Source: Candidatus Binatia bacterium | Lineage (GTDB): Bacteria > Desulfobacterota_B > Binatia > UBA9968 > JAJDTQ01 | Direction: 5' to 3' | NCBI GenBank assembly: GCA_022827045.1 | Contig: JAJDTQ010000282.1 | Location: 1 to 14,647, forward strand | DNA: 14,647 nucleotides | In this document: piece after piece, positions 1 through 7,734 of the stretch | Numbering within the stretch: position 1 is the first letter of the stretch | Layout: each line of letters begins with the position of its first letter | Program-made: the position numbers and the translations under genes | Notes under the pieces: model-generated | What the model was told of the DNA's origin: nothing | Databases searched by the model: none | The model's input: the letters and a program-made list of their open reading frames with translations, nothing else

Positions 1-50
1 CGTGCCGCGGCGCCCCGCACGGCAAGTAGATGGTGAAGGTATTCGGGGCG

Positions 51-97
51 ACCTTCGACTCCGATTCGTTACGCTCAGGGCAGGCTAAGCGAAGTCT
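51..97. repeat. REP-like imperfect palindrome upstream of the GGT-family gene
   Basis: The segment contains an imperfect inverted repeat. TTCGTTA at 65-71 pairs with TAAGCGAA at 86-93 with a one-base bulge, and CTTCG at 53-57 can alternatively pair with CGAAG at 90-94. The central GCTCAGGGCAGGC and the flanking CTTCGAC/CGAAGTC look like the dispersed intergenic palindromes found in many GC-rich genomes. Only one copy is seen in this window, so its repetitive nature is inferred from appearance. It lies about 45 nt before the next start codon and may sit in that gene's leader. Confidence 0.4.
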
Positions 98-140
98 ATG
101 GACGCCATTTTCGTGAAAAGATCAAGGGAGACCAGTCATC

Positions 141-1757
141 ATGTCTCAACCTTTACATGAAATCAGGTATGGGAGGGCGGCGCGAACGCTGATCCAGGGC
201 ACCAGGGGGGTGATTGCCGCGGGCCATCCGTTGGCGTCCTTGGCCGGTCTCAAGATCATGCAGCGGGGCGGCAATGCCGTAGATGCGGCGGTTGCCGCGG
301 GGTTCGTCCTGGCGGTGGTCAAGCACGAGGCTTGCGGGCTCGGCGGCGACATGTTCTCGCTGGTCTACATGAAGGACCAGGGGAAGGTGAGGGCGCTCAA
401 TGCTAGCGGGCCGGCCCCCGGCAACGCCACCATCGAGGCATACAGGAGCCGGGGCCTGGACGCGGTGCCGACTTCCGGTCCCTTGAGCATCGCGGTTCCC
501 GGGGCGGTGGACGGATGGCTGGAGCTCCACCGGCAATACGGCACCGTCGACCTGGCCGACCTCTGCGCCGACGCCATCACACTGGCCCGGGACGGTTTCC
601 CGCTCTACCTGTCCCTGGCTCAGTCCATCCAGGAGTGGGCGCCCTCGTCGCCCGACATCCACCGGTACTTCCGCGAGCCGCTGAAGGATCTCACGCCGGG
701 AGGGGTGCTGCGGCAGCCGGAGCTTGCGCAGGTTCTGGAAGCCATCGTCCGTGACGGCCGCGACGGCTTCTACGGCGGCGACGTGGCGGCGCGCATGTGC
801 GCCGGCATCCGGGCCCAGGGCGGGCTCTTGGAGGAGCGGGACCTGGAGGGAGCCTTTGCCGAGTGGATGGAACCCCTGAGCACCGATTACCGGGGCTACG
901 AGATTCTGGAGCAGCCGCCGGTGTCCCAGGGCTTCGTCGTCCTGACCATGATGAACCTGCTGGCGGGCTACGACTGCAAGGCGCTGAGCCGCACCGAACT
1001 GGCCCACGTGATGGTGGAGGCCAAGAAAATCGCCTTTGAGGACCGCATCCGGCACTTGGGCGATCCCCGCTTTGTCGACCCGGAAGTCCAGCGGCTCATC
1101 AGCAGGGAGTACGCGGACGCGCGCCGCGCGGAAATCGGCGATGCCGCGGGGCCGGTGACCTCGTCCTACGCCGCCGCCGGCGCCGACACCACCTATCTGT
1201 GCGTGGCCGACGGGGACGGCAACGCCATCTCGCTCATCGAGAGCGTGTTCTCCGTCTTCGGATCCAGGGTCGTGGCCGGGGATACCGGTCTGGTCATGAA
1301 CAACCGCCTGTGCAGCGCCAGACTCGACCCGGCAAGCGCCAACGCGCTCCAGCCGGGCAAGCGGCCTGCCCACACCCTCAACTCCTACATGGTGTTCCAC
1401 AACGGCGAGTTCCTGGCGGTGGGTGGAACCCCGGGTGCGGACGACCAGCCCCAGACCAACGTGCAGGTGCTGCACAACCTGCTGGACCTGAAGATGGACC
1501 CCCAGTGCGCGCTGGAGGCTCCCCGCTGGAGCCACGTGCCCGGCACCCCACCCAATGTCGGCTATCCCGAGATGTTGCGGCTGGAGGCGGGATTTCCGGA
1601 CGAGGTGGTGGAGGGTCTCGCCGCCAGGGGCCATCCGGTGACCGTGGTGGAACCCTGGGCCTTCGGCGGCGCGGCGCTCATCGCCAAAGACCCCCGCAAC
1701 GGCACGCTCATGGCCGCCGCCGACCCGCGCCGGGACGGCTACGCGCTCGGCTGGTAG
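141..1757 (+). CDS. Gamma-glutamyltransferase family protein (Ntn hydrolase), no signal peptide
   Basis: This is a 538-residue member of the gamma-glutamyltransferase/acylase family of self-cleaving Ntn hydrolases. Near the N-terminus is the conserved block with GGNAVDAAVA and GLGGDMF. The predicted processing site is Asp349-Thr350 in DTTYLCVADGDGNA. By homology to E. coli GGT, Thr350 would become the N-terminal nucleophile of a small subunit of about 189 residues, close to the usual size. The oxyanion region reads GTPGADDQP rather than the usual GSPGG. The position where classical GGTs carry the Arg that holds the glutamate carboxylate reads SGPAP, so the Arg appears to be Pro. No signal peptide is seen, so a cytoplasmic location is inferred, as for YwrD-like members. 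The ATG has GGGAG about 10 nt upstream. Glutathione may not be the substrate; the family assignment is firm, the substrate is not. Confidence 0.9.
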   Translation: MSQPLHEIRYGRAARTLIQGTRGVIAAGHPLASLAGLKIMQRGGNAVDAAVAAGFVLAVVKHEACGLGGDMFSLVYMKDQGKVRALNASGPAPGNATIEAYRSRGLDAVPTSGPLSIAVPGAVDGWLELHRQYGTVDLADLCADAITLARDGFPLYLSLAQSIQEWAPSSPDIHRYFREPLKDLTPGGVLRQPELAQVLEAIVRDGRDGFYGGDVAARMCAGIRAQGGLLEERDLEGAFAEWMEPLSTDYRGYEILEQPPVSQGFVVLTMMNLLAGYDCKALSRTELAHVMVEAKKIAFEDRIRHLGDPRFVDPEVQRLISREYADARRAEIGDAAGPVTSSYAAAGADTTYLCVADGDGNAISLIESVFSVFGSRVVAGDTGLVMNNRLCSARLDPASANALQPGKRPAHTLNSYMVFHNGEFLAVGGTPGADDQPQTNVQVLHNLLDLKMDPQCALEAPRWSHVPGTPPNVGYPEMLRLEAGFPDEVVEGLAARGHPVTVVEPWAFGGAALIAKDPRNGTLMAAADPRRDGYALGW

Positions 1758-1811
1758 TTGGACGAAGTGGTGTGGCCGGGAAAGAAGTCGAAAGGGGCCA
1801 TCAAGGGGATC

Positions 1812-4223
1812 ATGTTCGGACGGAAAGACGGCGTTGAATCGATGAGACACTCGCTGTCCGCGTTGGCCTTGCCGGTGCTTGCCGTTGCACTCGGTCTGAG
1901 CGCCTGTAGCGGCGGCGGGCAGTCCGCGCCGGCACCGCGGGCGGAGGAACCCGCGGCGTTCAACTGGACGCACGAGGCGGTCCGGGTGCAGGGCGCCCAC
2001 GAACGGGTGCGGGACCGATATGGCGCCGACGTGCTGCCGGGGGACGGGGTGAGTGTTGCGATCATCGACAGCGGGATCGATCTCGAGCACTGGGCGTTCG
2101 ACCGGGAGCGGGTCACGGAGGTGAACCTGGACCGCGAGGATGCGACGGAAAGTGGGTTCGTGCTCAGTCACGGCACATCCGTCGCCAGCGTGATCGCGGC
2201 GCAGCCGGGAGCCGCGCCTCGTGAGTTCGAGGACATCGGCGTGCGCGGGGTGGCGCCCGGTGTGAGGTTGACGGTATTCGCAATCGCCGACCGGGGGCCG
2301 GAGGATCCCACGGAGGAGGCTGAGCTGGGGTGGTTCGGCTCGGCGCTGTCGCCGGAGGCTGGCGTCGATATTCTGAACATCAGCTTCGGGACCAGGTACG
2401 ACCTGATCTCCGACTACCCGGACGAGGCTGCCGTGCGTGGCCGCTACGGCCGCCTGATGGACCTGCTGGCGCAAGGCGGCAAGGAGGACCCGTCCCTGAT
2501 CGTCTTCGCGGCCGGCAACGACAACGGTCCGTGCGATCCGGTACTGGCCGAGGCGTTCGGCGATCCCTCGCGGTGTTTCGCGGACCCGGAGATCTCGGAG
2601 TTCTACGGGACTCCCACCGGCTTGTTCTTCGCCGCCTCGCCGGGGGTGGACGCGGCGTTGCAGGTGCACGGCGAGGCGCTGCGGGGCCATGTGGTCTCGG
2701 TGGTCGCATCGCGTCAAGACCGAGAGCTGGCGTCGTTTTCGAACCGCTGCGGGATTGCGGCGCCGTGGTGCATCGCCGCGCCCGGGGTCGATGTTCCCGT
2801 GGCGTACTATGGCTCCGAGGACCCTGCCGACCCCTACGCGAGCGGTTTCGGCAACCCGCTACGGGGTCAGGAGCGCCTTCCCGGCACCTCGTTCGCGGCG
2901 CCGCTGGTAGCGGGCGGGCTTGCGGTGCTGAAGCACCGGTTCCGCGGGCAACTGGGCAATAGGGCGCTGCTGCAGCGCCTCTACGCGACCGCGGACAAGC
3001 AAGGTCCTGCGGCGCCGGATGCGGTGCCGGAGGCGGACGTGTGCCCGCCACATCTCGACTTGGACGGGGACTTGTCGGCGTGCGAGCTTTCGTCGACACA
3101 CGGTCAGGGAATCATGGACCTCGATGCGGCGACGCAGCCCGTCGGAGAGGTGCGAGTGGCGCGGGGACGCAGGCTCGCCCAGGGTTCAGTATCCTTTTCC
3201 GGGAGCGGCCTCGGGGCGAGCGCGGCGATTGGGGACGCGCTCGCGCGCGGTTTGGCGGATCAGCAGATCGCACTCTTCGACACCCTGGACGCGCCCTTCT
3301 GGCTGGGGCTGGGCTCACTGGTGCGGCCTCCCTCACGCCCGAGCCTCGGCGGGCGGTTGGACTCTCTGCTCGAGCCCGACACGGAGACGGTCGACACAGG
3401 CGCCGGACACGTCACTCATGCACCGGGCGGCGCAGCCGCGCTGCTGGACACGCCGCTCGGGTCTACGCGCCTCAGGCTCGGACTGCACCGTGCGAGCGGC
3501 GCCCACGAGTGGACCGGCGGCCATGCGTCGCTAGCGGCATCTAATACCGGGCGGACCTCCCTGAGCATCGGCGAGAACCCGCTTCAGGTCTCGCTTTTCA
3601 CGACGGCACACGCGCCCGGCGGGCGGGTGGACGCGCTGCCGTACACCGGCGCCGTCGCCGGCTGGCGGCACGGGCGCATCGGTCTGCGGGTGGGCGTCGT
3701 CGAGGAGCCCCGGAGCGTACTGCGGCTGCAGGCACGGGGCGCTTTCGGCCGCTTTTCGTCCTCGCTCGTCTATGCCGGAATCGGCGGCGCCACCCGAGTG
3801 GGAGCGTGGACGGTCGCGGCGGACGCGGAGGCGGGTGTCGCCGACGTGGATAGTGAACGTGGGCTGATCGCCGAAGTCTCACCGCTGGCGACCAGCGCTT
3901 TCGGTATCTCCGCGGCGCGGACGTTCGACGCAGGTGCGCAACGCTTGCGCTTTTCCGTCTCGCAACCGCTTCGCGTCGAGCGGGGTCACGCCCGGCTCGA
4001 CATGCCGACGGGCCGTACGCCTGATGGCGGGGTCACACGGGAGGTCGTCGCCGTGCCGCTCTCGCCTTCCAACAGACAAGTGGATCTGACCGCGGACGTC
4101 CGGCAGCGTCTGCGAGGCGGCACAGAACTGCGGCTGAGATCCACGGTGTCGTTCCAGCCCGGGCACCGCACCGGCGAAGAGCCGGAGTTCAGCCTGCTCG
4201 CGGCGTTACTGCGGCGCTTCTAG
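1812..4223 (+). CDS. Lipoprotein S8 subtilisin-like serine protease, autotransporter-like (NalP/SphB1 type)
   Basis: This is a predicted secreted protease of 803 residues. The ATG at 1812 is preferred because AAGGGG lies just upstream; an ATG at 1842 is the alternative, and a TTG directly after the previous stop is unlikely. Both ATG starts give a hydrophobic signal ending in a lipobox LSAC with lipid-accepting Cys32. The subtilase domain carries the triad Asp86 (AIIDSGID), His120 (SHGTSVA) and Ser360 (GTSFAAP), with oxyanion Asn236 (AAGNDNG). At 411-425 two Cys flank an acidic DLDGD loop that could bind calcium. Next, GQGIMDLDAATQPVG (431-445) is the linker typical of S8 autotransporters. 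The last 350 or so residues are Gly-rich, alternate polar and apolar residues, include a DAPFWLGLG segment and end in Phe, like a beta-barrel. NalP and SphB1 are lipidated subtilisin autotransporters that process other surface proteins. The protease call is firm; the barrel is inferred. Confidence 0.88.
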   Translation: MFGRKDGVESMRHSLSALALPVLAVALGLSACSGGGQSAPAPRAEEPAAFNWTHEAVRVQGAHERVRDRYGADVLPGDGVSVAIIDSGIDLEHWAFDRERVTEVNLDREDATESGFVLSHGTSVASVIAAQPGAAPREFEDIGVRGVAPGVRLTVFAIADRGPEDPTEEAELGWFGSALSPEAGVDILNISFGTRYDLISDYPDEAAVRGRYGRLMDLLAQGGKEDPSLIVFAAGNDNGPCDPVLAEAFGDPSRCFADPEISEFYGTPTGLFFAASPGVDAALQVHGEALRGHVVSVVASRQDRELASFSNRCGIAAPWCIAAPGVDVPVAYYGSEDPADPYASGFGNPLRGQERLPGTSFAAPLVAGGLAVLKHRFRGQLGNRALLQRLYATADKQGPAAPDAVPEADVCPPHLDLDGDLSACELSSTHGQGIMDLDAATQPVGEVRVARGRRLAQGSVSFSGSGLGASAAIGDALARGLADQQIALFDTLDAPFWLGLGSLVRPPSRPSLGGRLDSLLEPDTETVDTGAGHVTHAPGGAAALLDTPLGSTRLRLGLHRASGAHEWTGGHASLAASNTGRTSLSIGENPLQVSLFTTAHAPGGRVDALPYTGAVAGWRHGRIGLRVGVVEEPRSVLRLQARGAFGRFSSSLVYAGIGGATRVGAWTVAADAEAGVADVDSERGLIAEVSPLATSAFGISAARTFDAGAQRLRFSVSQPLRVERGHARLDMPTGRTPDGGVTREVVAVPLSPSNRQVDLTADVRQRLRGGTELRLRSTVSFQPGHRTGEEPEFSLLAALLRRF

Positions 4224-4264
4224 CCGCCTGCGCTTCAAACCCGCCAGTGTGTGGAGGACAGAAC

Positions 4265-5089
4265 ATGAGCACGGACTTTCTGCATCGTACGCTTCGGGTC
4301 GGCGGTATCGAGACCCACTTCCTGGAGGCGGGGGAGGGGCCGCACTTGGTGCTGCTCCACGGCGGCGAGTACGGCGCCTCGGCCGAGGCCACCTGGGGCG
4401 CGGCCATCGGGAAGCTGGCGGAAACATATCACATCATCGCCCCGGACATGCTGGGCTACGGCCGCACCGCCAAGATCTACAGCTTTTCGGACCCCTCGGG
4501 GTTCCGGCTGACGCACCTGGCGCAGCTCATGGAGGTGGTGGGGGTAGGCGAGGCCTTCTACGCGGGCAACTCGGCCGGTGGCGGCACGCTGCTCAGGAGC
4601 GCGGTCCGCAGCCCGTCACCCCTCAGGATGAAGAAGATGGTGACCATCTGCGGCAACGCCGGGGTCTTCAAGAGCGATTTCCAGGCCGACATCGAGGACT
4701 ACACGCCGAGTCCGGAGAACATGCGCAAGCTCCTGAAGCTGCTGTTCCACGACGAGAAGTGGCTCACTCCAGAATGCGTGGAGTCACGTTACACGGACTC
4801 GATCGCGCCGGGGGCCTGGGAGGCCCTGTCCGCGGCGCGGCTGAAGCGGCCGGGACTTGAGCGGGGCTCCACCATCGAGGCCTTCAAGGAGCAGCTTTCC
4901 GGCGTGGACGTGCCTCTGCTGATCATCTCCTGCGATCACGATCCCCTCAATCAACCGGACTGGGACGAACGGCTGCAGGCCATCGTGCCGGGCTCAAGCG
5001 TGTACCGGTTCCGGGATTCGGCCCACGAGCCGCAGATCGAGGAACGGGACACGTTCGTCAAGGTCTTGACCGATTTCTTGCAATCTTGA
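4265..5089 (+). CDS. Alpha/beta hydrolase, meta-cleavage-product hydrolase-like
   Basis: This is a 274-residue alpha/beta-hydrolase of about the normal size for BphD/MhpC-type C-C bond hydrolases. The oxyanion-hole segment is LVLLHGGEYGA near residue 30. The nucleophile elbow is GNSAGGG with Ser103. The acid is probably Asp226 in ISCDHDPL (Asp224 is the alternative), and the catalytic His254 lies in DSAHEPQIE. The PDMLGYGRT segment is also typical. The ATG at 4265 has GGAGGA 6 nt upstream, so it is preferred over an in-frame GTG at 4247. The family includes hydrolases that split ring-fission products of biphenyl, phenylpropionate and steroid rings, but also esterases, so the substrate is unknown. 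No ring dioxygenase is present in the window. It starts 41 nt after the subtilase stop and ends 41 nt before the next gene. Confidence 0.85.
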   Translation: MSTDFLHRTLRVGGIETHFLEAGEGPHLVLLHGGEYGASAEATWGAAIGKLAETYHIIAPDMLGYGRTAKIYSFSDPSGFRLTHLAQLMEVVGVGEAFYAGNSAGGGTLLRSAVRSPSPLRMKKMVTICGNAGVFKSDFQADIEDYTPSPENMRKLLKLLFHDEKWLTPECVESRYTDSIAPGAWEALSAARLKRPGLERGSTIEAFKEQLSGVDVPLLIISCDHDPLNQPDWDERLQAIVPGSSVYRFRDSAHEPQIEERDTFVKVLTDFLQS

Positions 5090-5130
5090 CATCACTGGTA
5101 CGCGGGATTACCTTCGAAACAGGTGATTGT

Positions 5131-5568
5131 ATGGTCATTTACGATCTCACATGTGACAACGACCACCGTTTCGAAGGGTGGTTCTCGGGACCTGAGAACT
5201 ACGAGGAACAACTGTCCCGTAACGAGATCGCCTGCCCGGTGTGCAACTCCACGGCAATCACCAAGCTGCCCCATACCTGCGCGGTCCACATGAAGAAGGA
5301 AGAGGCGCCGGCTCCGGCCGAGCAGCGCCCGAAGCCGGAGATGCCCACGCCCGAGCAGTTCCGGGAAGCGCTGATGCGGGTCCATCACTACGTCCAGAAC
5401 AACTTCGAGGACGTCGGCCCGCGTTTCGCCCTGGAGGCCCGCCGCATTCACGAAGGCGAGGTCGGGGAGCGCGCCATCCACGGTACCGCCACGCCCGAGG
5501 AGCGGGAATCCCTGGACGAGGACGGTATCCCCTACATGACGCTGCCCAAGCCGGAGCTCGATAGCTGA
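5131..5568 (+). CDS. DUF1178 family protein, putative zinc-ribbon
   Basis: This 145-residue protein matches the DUF1178 pattern. It begins MVIYDLTCDNDHRFEGWF, with Cys8 and His12 followed by CPVC at 35-38, a likely zinc-ribbon-like metal site. The middle is charged and Pro-rich. The C-terminal half has the conserved run EARRIHEGEVGERAIHG and then GIPYMTLP. The ATG at 5131 is chosen because AGGTGA lies 4 nt upstream and family members begin at this motif; an in-frame TTG at 5086 overlaps the previous gene and is unlikely. The molecular function of the family is not established to my knowledge. It is a soluble cytoplasmic protein with no membrane segment. Confidence 0.88.
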   Translation: MVIYDLTCDNDHRFEGWFSGPENYEEQLSRNEIACPVCNSTAITKLPHTCAVHMKKEEAPAPAEQRPKPEMPTPEQFREALMRVHHYVQNNFEDVGPRFALEARRIHEGEVGERAIHGTATPEERESLDEDGIPYMTLPKPELDS

Positions 5569-5630
5569 GCGCGGACGGCGGCGTTCGCCAACATCGTCCT
5601 TCCAAAGCATCCGCGGCCGTCGGCGGTGAT

Positions 5631-5659
5631 TTGACAATGTTCCGGCTTGTCTGTTACCC
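5631..5659 (+). promoter_or_regulatory. Possible promoter for the flavin reductase gene (weak)
   Basis: A perfect TTGACA at 5631-5636 is followed after 17 nt by TTACCC at 5654-5659, a poor -10. If used, transcription would begin close to the ATG at 5668, giving a nearly leaderless mRNA. This fits the absence of a Shine-Dalgarno sequence before that ATG. The weak -10 makes it tentative. Confidence 0.25.
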
Positions 5660-5667
5660 CGTGCCCC

Positions 5668-6144
5668 ATGGACGCACGCGAGATCCGGCACGTGATGGGA
5701 CACTTCGCCACCGGAGTGACCATCGTTACCACCAAGGACAAGGCCGGAATCCCCACCGGCATCACCGCCAACGCCTTCTCGTCCCTGTCCCTGAACCCGC
5801 CGCTGGTGCTGGTGTGCATCGACAAGAAGGCCAACTGCTACGATTGCTTCGAGGATTCCCGGGTGTTCGCCGTCAACCTGCTGGGCGAGCACCAGGAGCA
5901 CCTGGCCAACCGCTTCGCCACCAAGGGCGTCGAGAAGTTCCAGGACGCCGCCTGGCACATGAGCGACAACGGCATCCCGGTGCTGGACGAGACTATCGGC
6001 CACATCGAGTGCACGGTCACCCAGGGCTACGACGGCGGCGACCACACCATTTACCTCGGCGAGGTCATCCACGCGCAGGCGTCGGGCGACCGCCCCTTGC
6101 TCTTCTTCAAGGGCAAGTATGCGCGGCTTCCCGGAGCCGATTGA
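5668..6144 (+). CDS. Flavin reductase domain protein (HpaC/HsaB-like NAD(P)H:flavin oxidoreductase)
   Basis: This protein of 158 residues covers a single flavin-reductase-like split-barrel domain, the usual size for the short HpaC/HsaB/NtaB group. It shows HFATGVTIVTT near the N-terminus, the flavin-binding stretch ITANAFSSLSLNPPLVLV, FAVNLLGEHQEHLANRFA, the GDHTIYLGEV motif that contacts nicotinamide and flavin, and PLLFFKGKY near the end. Such proteins reduce FMN or FAD with NAD(P)H and pass it to a separate monooxygenase. No monooxygenase is encoded here, so the partner lies elsewhere or the protein acts alone. The ATG at 5668 matches the family N-terminus; no Shine-Dalgarno sequence is visible before it, and an in-frame TTG lies at 5647. 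The gene converges on the ccm operon. Confidence 0.85.
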   Translation: MDAREIRHVMGHFATGVTIVTTKDKAGIPTGITANAFSSLSLNPPLVLVCIDKKANCYDCFEDSRVFAVNLLGEHQEHLANRFATKGVEKFQDAAWHMSDNGIPVLDETIGHIECTVTQGYDGGDHTIYLGEVIHAQASGDRPLLFFKGKYARLPGAD

Positions 6145-6159
6145 TCGATCCCGCGCAGA

Positions 6160-7734
6160 CTATTTCAGCTTGATGGCGACGTTTCGGGCGCCGGGTTTGA
6201 CCGGATTCCCGCCGTAGACTCCGGCCGGCTCTCCGGGTTCCCGGGTCAGGGGATCGCCGTCGCGGTCCAGCCGTGCGCTGAGGTCAAGAGGCCCTTCGAA
6301 GGCCATCCCCGGCATCATGACGTCGGCCGGTCCCAGCGAGAAAGAGATCGGGAAGGTCGGTGCGGCGATCCGCTTCACCGCCAGCGGAGGGCCGCCTCCG
6401 GCCCCGGCCGCCCGGGCCACGATGTAGAGAGTGGCGCGCGGCCCGGCCTTCGCCGCGTGCCCCGGGGGCAGCTCGACGGTTCCCTCGATGACAGGCCCTG
6501 CGGGCGCCTTGGGCTGCTCTGCCGGCGTCTCACCGATCCGCGCGATGATGTCGCGGACGGAGTCCCGTTGTTCGCCCGCCGGAAGCAGTTGCTCCAGGCG
6601 TTGGAGGTGTTCCCGCGCCCCCGCCAGGTCGCGCCCTTCCTGAAAAAGGATCATGCCCTTTGCCCACAAGGCCAGGGGCAGGTTGGGAGTACGGGACAGG
6701 GCCCGGTCGAGGGCGTTCAGGGCGGCGTCGGTGTGACCGGCCTGGGCCAGGATCATTCCCATGTAGGCATTGGCCAAGGGATGGCCCGGGTCTTGGTCCA
6801 GGACGGCACGGAAGGCGTCGATGGCTGCCTTGAAGTCCTTCCGCTGAAAGGCTTCCTGTCCCCGGCGCAGGGCCGCCGCCGGTGTTTCCGAGGCTCCCGG
6901 GCGGGCGATGCCGCCGGGGCCCGTTCCGGTCAGGAAGTCGCCGGTGATGCTGTCATCCGTGGAGGTCCGGGGCCGCAGGGACTGCCCCAGCAGCACGCCG
7001 AGGGTGACGCCGCCGGCCAGCAGCACCACCGCCCATGCGGCCAGCGTCCAGCCTCGTCTGCCGCCCCTGGCATCGGTCGTCTGCGTCATCTCGGGCTCCG
7101 GGGCCGGCGCCGTGCTTTCGCGGATCTCCGCGAGCCGGCGCACGGCCTGGCGTTCGTAACGCTGCTTGAGCGCCTGGTAGTCGGCCTCCGAAAGCTTGCC
7201 GGCCTGACGGTCGAAGTCAAGCTCCCGGAGGTCTTGGTAGAGGCGGGCCTGTTCTTCGTCCGGCGGTGGTCGTCCCGACGTCGCTCCGGCTTCGCCCGCC
7301 TCGGCGCGGACCCGCTCCAGCAGCTCCGGATCCAGCGGCTCGTCCGGGTCGTCCCTCCGGCGGCCGCTCCATCGGCGAAGATACCACAACGCGAAGCCGA
7401 GTCCGCCGAGCAGGACGGCGAAGGGCAGGATCCATACGGTGAGGTTGAAGCCGTGAGCCGGCGGGGCCAGCAGGACCCATTCGCCGTACTTGGACACGAA
7501 GTAGCTGCGGATCTCGTCCGGGGTCTTGCCGGCCTCGAGCTGCTCCCGCACGATACCGCGCATCTGCACCGCCATCTCGGCCGGGGAGTCGGCGACCGAC
7601 AGGTTCTGGCACACCACGCAACGGAGCTCCGAGGCGATGGCGCGTACTCGATCCTCCAGCGCCTGGTCCGCGTGGACATTCAAGCCCAGCGTGAGAATGA
7701 GAACCCAAGTGGCCGTGCCGACTCGTACTTTCAT
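6160..7734 (-). CDS. ccmH: Fused cytochrome c maturation protein CcmH-CcmI
   Basis: This is a 524-residue fusion for the heme-apocytochrome ligation step. The N-terminal part is CcmH: a signal or anchor (residues 1-22), the periplasmic redox motif RCVVCQN with Cys39 and Cys42, the conserved YGEWVLLAP, then a membrane segment at about 99-121. Next comes a charged cytoplasmic stretch with DLRELDFDRQAGKLSEADY, typical of CcmI, and a second membrane segment near 228-251. TPR-like repeats span roughly 282-400, and a C-terminal beta domain with GTVELPPG and MPGMAFEGPL runs from about 415. The CcmH Cys pair reduces apocytochrome c with CcmG, and the TPR part binds its C-terminus. E. coli CcmH is also a fusion but lacks the CcmI first membrane and cytoplasmic module. 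The ATG overlaps the ccmG stop as ATGA. Confidence 0.93.
   Translation of the reverse strand: MKVRVGTATWVLILTLGLNVHADQALEDRVRAIASELRCVVCQNLSVADSPAEMAVQMRGIVREQLEAGKTPDEIRSYFVSKYGEWVLLAPPAHGFNLTVWILPFAVLLGGLGFALWYLRRWSGRRRDDPDEPLDPELLERVRAEAGEAGATSGRPPPDEEQARLYQDLRELDFDRQAGKLSEADYQALKQRYERQAVRRLAEIRESTAPAPEPEMTQTTDARGGRRGWTLAAWAVVLLAGGVTLGVLLGQSLRPRTSTDDSITGDFLTGTGPGGIARPGASETPAAALRRGQEAFQRKDFKAAIDAFRAVLDQDPGHPLANAYMGMILAQAGHTDAALNALDRALSRTPNLPLALWAKGMILFQEGRDLAGAREHLQRLEQLLPAGEQRDSVRDIIARIGETPAEQPKAPAGPVIEGTVELPPGHAAKAGPRATLYIVARAAGAGGGPPLAVKRIAAPTFPISFSLGPADVMMPGMAFEGPLDLSARLDRDGDPLTREPGEPAGVYGGNPVKPGARNVAIKLK

Noticed and set aside
1..36. Possible end of an upstream gene (for example a TAG at 27-29).
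   Set aside because: Too few codons to choose a frame; more than one frame closes near here.
30..116. A 28-codon frame starting ATGGTGAAG before the GGT-family gene.
   Set aside because: It runs through the REP-like palindrome, lacks a ribosome site and resembles no known leader peptide.
153..2717. An 854-codon open frame on the minus strand opposite the GGT-family and subtilase genes.
   Set aside because: Its product is rich in Arg, His, Gly and Pro with no recognisable domain, and it mirrors two well-supported genes. Long antisense frames are expected at this GC content.
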